Source: Acholoe squamosa (taxonomy: Eukaryota; Annelida; Polychaeta; Phyllodocida; Polynoidae). From it: a DNA stretch of 64,000 nt. The stretch lies in the NCBI GenBank assembly GCA_949317995.1, contig OX439037.1:72417762-72481761 (forward strand), written 5' to 3'. Below the pieces are notes generated by a model that worked only from the letters and a program-made list of their open reading frames with translations, did no database searches and was not told where the DNA came from. This document shows positions 59,142 through 64,000 of the stretch, one piece after another. The position numbers and the translations under genes were made by a program. The stretch's first letter is position 1. Each line of letters opens with the position of its first letter.

Positions 59142-59414
59142 GATCTGAGGGAAACACTACCACAGATCCATATCCCACAATGCATTGTTGCAATCTTTTT
59201 TGCATAATTGGCATAATTAAGCAGTATCTTGGGACTTTTCAATATATATATAGATATGTTCCATTGCTCCCTTATAGAATTTATATGTTTGCAAGTATAA
59301 ACTACTGATACCTAGTGACTAGTGGAATCTGAACAACAGAAATGGAATACCCCTCCCCTACCTTCCTATAGCATGAATCAAGTTGCTCAATGGAGGCAGC
59401 CTGATCAGGTGCTT
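59142..59414. repeat. Second copy of segment B
   Basis: Matches 57664-57936 with very few differences; its left neighbour is unrelated to segment A. Confidence 0.9.
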
Positions 59415-59664
59415 AGACTTCTCAGTACCAAATGCTAGTTACCAATGCATTATCACTGTTGATAAGCTTTACACATCAATACCTGCAGCCTCCCGGGGGA
59501 CAAGCCCTGTTTGCACTGAATGGATATCTTTCCATTTCTCCATTCTCTGGTGTTTGTTTGAAAATGTTGACATCATTCTGTGTTTTAATTTGTGTTTTAA
59601 TCTGTGTTTTTATGGTACATGTATTGAGTTTAGGGCTATAACAGTTAGTGTTAGTGCTATGGTA

Positions 59665-60670
59665 TGATAGTAACTACTCACTACTTGTGAGTTGTTAATC
59701 AATATATGTTAGTAATTGCTCACTATTTGTCACCAATTAGTCAATATATGTTAGTTATTGCTCACTATTTGTCAGCAATTAGTCAATATATGTTAGTTAC
59801 TACTCACTATTTGTCAGCAGTTATTCAATATGTATTAGTAATTACTCACTAGTCAATATACATCAGTACTTAGTCACTGAATAGCAGCAATCATCAATAA
59901 ATAGCAGTATTTATTCACAATCTGTCAGCAATTAGTCAATATATAACAGAGAAATAGCCATTGATTCAATTGTGCATCTTGCCTTGACTGGTATTTGTCA
60001 AAATATGTCAGTATCTGTATATGGACTGTTTGTCAGCAATTAGTTAATATATGTTAGTAATTACTCACTTTGTGTCTGTAATTAGTCAAAATATGTCAGT
60101 AATAATGCACAATTTGTCAGCAATAAGTCAATATATGTCAGTAAATACTCACTATTTGTCAGCAATTAGTCAATATATGTCAGTAATTATTCATTATTTG
60201 TCAGCAATTAGTCAAGATATGTCAGTAATAATGCACTTTTTCTCTGTAATAGTATTAGTCTGCAATCTATAAAGATTAATCTGAGGAGAAGTTACCGCAT
60301 TTACATCAATGATGTATCACTTTCTGTAACATATCAAAACCCTCAATCTAAAATCTACCCCCACCATCATAAACCATTACAGAATTTGTTTTTGTGATTT
60401 CCCGTGTTTTTGGATCCAAATGCATAGTTTGAGACTGTCCCCAAAGAAAAGTAGATTTTTGTCAGTATTTACTCACTATTGTCAGCAATTAGTCAATATA
60501 TGTCAGTACAAGTTTACTCACTATTTATCAGCAATTAGTCAACATATGTCAGTACTTACTCACTATTTTGTCAGCAATTAGTCAATATGTGTCAGTACTT
60601 GGTCATTATATAACAGCAATTAGTCCATATATGTCAGTATATTATTTGTCAGCAATAAGCCAATATTTGT
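59665..60670. repeat. Degenerate ~42-bp tandem array, interrupted
   Basis: The unit is approximately TTGTCAGCAATTAGTCAATA-TATGTCAGTAATTACTCACTAT. The array runs 59665-60260, then about 200 bp of other sequence, then 60455-60670. Translated frames (MSVI..LSAISQY) are repeat artefacts. Confidence 0.85.
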
Positions 60671-60957
60671 CATTATTTTCTCAGAGTAGTTCTATTTTTC
60701 TATATTATAACTCTATTGTTCTATAGTTCTATTGTTCCATAGTTCTATAGTTATAGTTTCATAGTTCTAAATGTGTGAGCAGGCAGGTAAAAAGGGACGT
60801 TCATGTGGTTATCAAATCACTTCCTGCTAATAAAACTTTAGCTTATAATAATGGACATACGCACTCACAGTTTTGATATATACACATATAGTATCATGGA
60901 CTGCTATAGAATTGCTCTATATTTGTTAAGGATTGATGGGTAAATATGCACGGTCTT

Positions 60958-62580
60958 GTATAAGCATCAGGTGGAGGTACAAGATGTTCGACCATCTTTT
61001 CTCGCATGCAGTATAAGTCCAGAAAGTCCTTTGTTTCAGGCAGCTCACCCCTGCCAAGTAGAACAGTTTGGATATTTTTTCTCTCTTTGCTTTGAAGAAA
61101 TTACATTTGTCTTTTTTTGGTGATTTATAGTAAATTCAGTCATCCACATGTCGTGAGCTACCCTAGCTGATCTTCCTTTTCAGCAAGAAAACTGACACAC
61201 ACATATCTTCTCTTTTAAGGCCTAAGCATGTCTTTTGAATTCAACATCTATTTGCACCAGCATAATAGAGCTATATCCTCCATCTAGTAGTGTCACGGTA
61301 CTAATAGGGCCAAGGACGTTCTGATTTCCCCCATCTTCCACCATAAAACTGGCGTCAATCAGGTTCTAATTTGATGGCGTTCATAAATAAAGGCTTAAAT
61401 TAAAGCTGAAGTCATTCTTGATTTTTTTAGCATGGTCAACCATAACGGAGTCAGATCCTTTTTTGCACTAGTTACCATGGAAACCACCATGTTGAATAAA
61501 TTAAATGATACAGGCGCCCCTGACAAGACACAAATGTGAACTTGGACCCCTCTCTGACACAATAGGTTTCCATGGTGACCAAAAATCTTTTGCAACTTTT
61601 CCTCCCAAATCATTACCTTTCTTCTGGTACCAAAATTATTAATCTGAGATAAAAATAAGGTATCCTGGCACTGACTATACCAAGCAAAACACTGTTTTTA
61701 GTTTGGACTATTTAGCTGTCTTAGGTTTACTGGGGCGGAATACTACTGTGACACCTAGTAGTGTGTGATAGGTGTTTCAATTTATAAAGTAGGCTTCTGT
61801 TCAACTTCCTGTTCAATTTGTAGAAACCAGTCTACTTCCTGTCAGTAGAGCTCTGACAGGAGTTTGTACCTGGAGCTATCTTGGCCATTCAGCTTTGATC
61901 TGAATCTTGACACATAGACAGCTCATTAATCTGTATAGCTTGTGATATGTTATCCCCTCCTTGGAAATTTCATATGCCTTGTCACTTAGGTTTTAGGATA
62001 TGGAAAGATTATGTACACTGTAAAAGATGCTGCCAAAATAATGACAGATTTGTTGCAACTATGTGACAAGTTTTTTTACTGCTATTTTCATGGAGATTCC
62101 TTGTACCACATGTGGTCATTCACTGCAAAGCTGTAGGTGGATGCTAAGTAGATTAAACTGTAATTTCTTAGAGGATATGTGGTCCATGTGGCATTGAGGT
62201 AGATCTACCCATATGCTTCACTGCTCTACCCCTGCCAGTGCTAATTATATTGCGATGGAATGCTTGAGGTTATTATTCCCTTGGGATTTTCAAGCTTCAA
62301 AGACCTATACCATCATGTGCAGTACCTAGTCCTATATCTAAGCGGTTCTAATGAGTATTTCAGCGACCTTTGTGCTCAGTCCATATCATCCCTAATTCTG
62401 TTCTATGAAGAGAAAATAATTATAATCATCATTTCAGGGTTCCTATCAAAGAAAAACAAATTAAAAGTGTAGAGTCACAGAAGACCTGCACATATCATAA
62501 AAAAAAAATTTCTTAAGACAGGAGGAGAGGCACGTCTTAAAGAGACAATTATTGAGAGCAATGTCTTGAAAATGTTCCAT
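60958..62580. repeat. Old tandem duplication, copy 1
   Basis: Shared blocks with 62656-64000 in the same order: TATAAGCATCAG..GGTACAA, TTCGACCATCT, GTAGATTTAGTCATCCACAT-type, TTTCAATTTATAAAGTAGG, TCTGACAGG, TTCACTGCAAAGCT, TTCTTAAGACAGGAGGAGAG and CTTGAAAATGTTCCAT. The divergence is large. Confidence 0.7.
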
Positions 62581-62655
62581 TCAACAGTCTGATGAATCAC
62601 CATAATTTATAAGGATCAATATATAGACCGGTTGATGTCCTACTAGTGGTTTTTT

Positions 62656-64000
62656 TATAAGCATCAGCTGTTGGTACAATATTTTCGACCATCTATTCTC
62701 AAATGCAGTTGAAAACAAACCTTAAATAAGTCCAGAAACTCTCTCTCTCTTTATTTTGAAGAAATAACATGTCTTTTTTTTTAATTTATAGTAGATTTAG
62801 TCATCCACATGTCGCGAACTACCCTACCTGATTTGCCTTTTCAGAATGTTAACTGACACATATATTTCTATCAAGGCCTAAGCATCTCTTATGCCTTCAA
62901 ATCTATTTCCACCAGCATGTATTAGAGCGATATCCTCCATCCTGCATTATGTGACAGGTGTTTCAATTTATAAAGTAGGATTTCGTTCAACTTCCTGTTC
63001 AGTTTGTAGAAACCATCTACTTCCTGTTAGTAAAGCTCTGACAGGGGATTGTACCTGGAGCTTTCTCTGTGGTTCAGCTTTGATCAGATTCTTGACATGT
63101 GGACAGCTTATTAACATCTTTAGCTCATGATATATTATCCCCAACCATGGATATTACTCACGCATGTGTATAAATGTGTGTATGCCTTGTTAATATGGTT
63201 CTAGGGTATGGAAAGGTCATGTACACTGAAAAAGCATGCTTTCACAATAACGACAGATCTCTTGTAACTTTGGGACAACGTTTTCACCTTCAATCTTGCT
63301 GAGATTCCTTATACCACAGTGATTTACTGTACTGGTTTCCTAGCTTTTATTGTAGAAATTATATGGCTTCACTTAAATAAAAATGTGGTCATTCACTGCA
63401 AAGCTATATGAGATGCTAAGTAGTTTCAACAGTAATTCTTTAGAGGGTATGTGGTCCAGATGGCATTAAGGTAGATCCAGCCACACTGTAAAAAATAATT
63501 GTTGAATCTACTAGTGATCCTCATAAGCTGAACAGTAAATCACTGTAATTATCTAACAGTAAACCAGTGTAGTTTTTACAAGAGGCCACAAGTAGTATTA
63601 TGGTGGTTCAAGGAATCTATGTGAAAATAGCAATGGATCTCTGGCAACGTTGGGTGATGATTCCGTTATTATATTGATGACTTCTTTTTACCGGGCATAT
63701 GCCTCATTTCTCTAGTCCTGCCATTGCTAATGCAACAGGGATGGAAGAATTCAGGCTATTCCCTGGGGATTTCCTAGCTCCAAAGATCATTACCACACCA
63801 TATACTACCTATATCTATCTATATCTTCTGTGAAGAAAAAATGAAATCATCCTTTCAGGATTCCTATCAAAGAAGGACAAATTATAAGTGATGAGGCACA
63901 GAAAGCCTGCATGTATCATGAAGGAGCCATTTCTTAAGATGGGAGGAGAGGCACATCCTAAGAGGCAATTATTGAGATCAAAGTCCTGAAAATGTTCCAT
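62656..64000. repeat. Old tandem duplication, copy 2 (runs to the window end)
   Basis: As for copy 1. It ends at the window edge inside the last shared block, so the unit may continue. It contains repeat R in inverted orientation (63240-63370 minus, 63490-63695 plus). Confidence 0.7.
63490..63695 (+). repeat. Repeat R, copy 4
   Basis: TGTTGAATCTACTAGTGATC, AACAGTAAATCACTGTAATT, GTAAACCAGTGTAGTTTTTA, GTTCAAGGAATCTATGTGAA and AATGGATCTCTGGCAACGTT match the other R copies. A reverse copy lies at about 63240-63370. Confidence 0.65.

Noticed and set aside
60051..60272. 73-codon ORF with repeated MSVI/LSAISQY
   Set aside because: Translation of the degenerate 42-bp tandem array.

Overview
This window looks like intergenic and intronic DNA from an animal nuclear genome. 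It is AT-rich, shows GT-AG splicing, has no operons or ribosome-binding sites, and is dense in non-autonomous DNA transposons, SINEs, satellites and recent duplications. SINE copies ending in (ACTC)n after a 'GGCGTTAAACATC' segment resemble repeats I know from molluscs and other lophotrochozoans. A marine lophotrochozoan (mollusc or brachiopod-like) is therefore my best guess, at low confidence.

Only one gene is firmly recognisable: the two 3' coding exons of a Golgi carbohydrate sulfotransferase (HNK-1/CHST8-14-like, Sulfotransfer_2 family), on the + strand at 1764-2052 and 3630-4218. Its intron carries a ~0.9 kb inverted-repeat element. The start and membrane-anchor exon were not found. Candidate poly(A) signals lie 0.5-0.8 kb downstream.

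Layout: 1-5.3 kb, sulfotransferase 3' end. 5.3-13.1 kb, a cluster of MITEs with 3-bp TTA/TAA or TTAA target duplications, a foldback element and one promoter-like CpG/E-box patch. 13.3-16.5 kb, tandem units with RFX-box-like palindromes and a ~98-99% identical 762-bp direct duplication. 18-20 kb, hAT-like MITE copies and a SINE. 21.6-22.4 kb, a head-to-head pair of related exon-like ORFs followed by a tRNA-like sequence. The same arrangement recurs at 54.6-55.4 kb. 24-36 kb, more MITEs, an 11 x 23-bp satellite, a 1.5 kb foldback element and a broken LINE 3' end. 37.4-38.6 kb, a strikingly uniform 43 x 29-bp minisatellite. 40-42.4 kb, two large foldback elements related to the one at 8.4 kb, the second carrying a hairpin and a YY1/NRF1-type promoter-like patch. 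44-49 kb, a SINE-in-SINE insertion and copies of an old ~200-bp repeat. 57-64 kb, stepwise duplications, a SINE with a perfect 15-bp target duplication, a ~42-bp degenerate tandem array and a >1.3 kb old tandem duplication running off the end.

The most unusual observation is the two-locus family of divergent exon pairs. Four reading frames share the peptide KINGFLFI, a Cys-Lys 44 codons later and nearly the same exon length (183-184 nt in three). The ATGs of one pair are only 61 bp apart, and each locus has a palindrome upstream and a tRNA-like sequence downstream. I do not recognise the protein. Everything stated here is from reading the sequence; no database search was possible.
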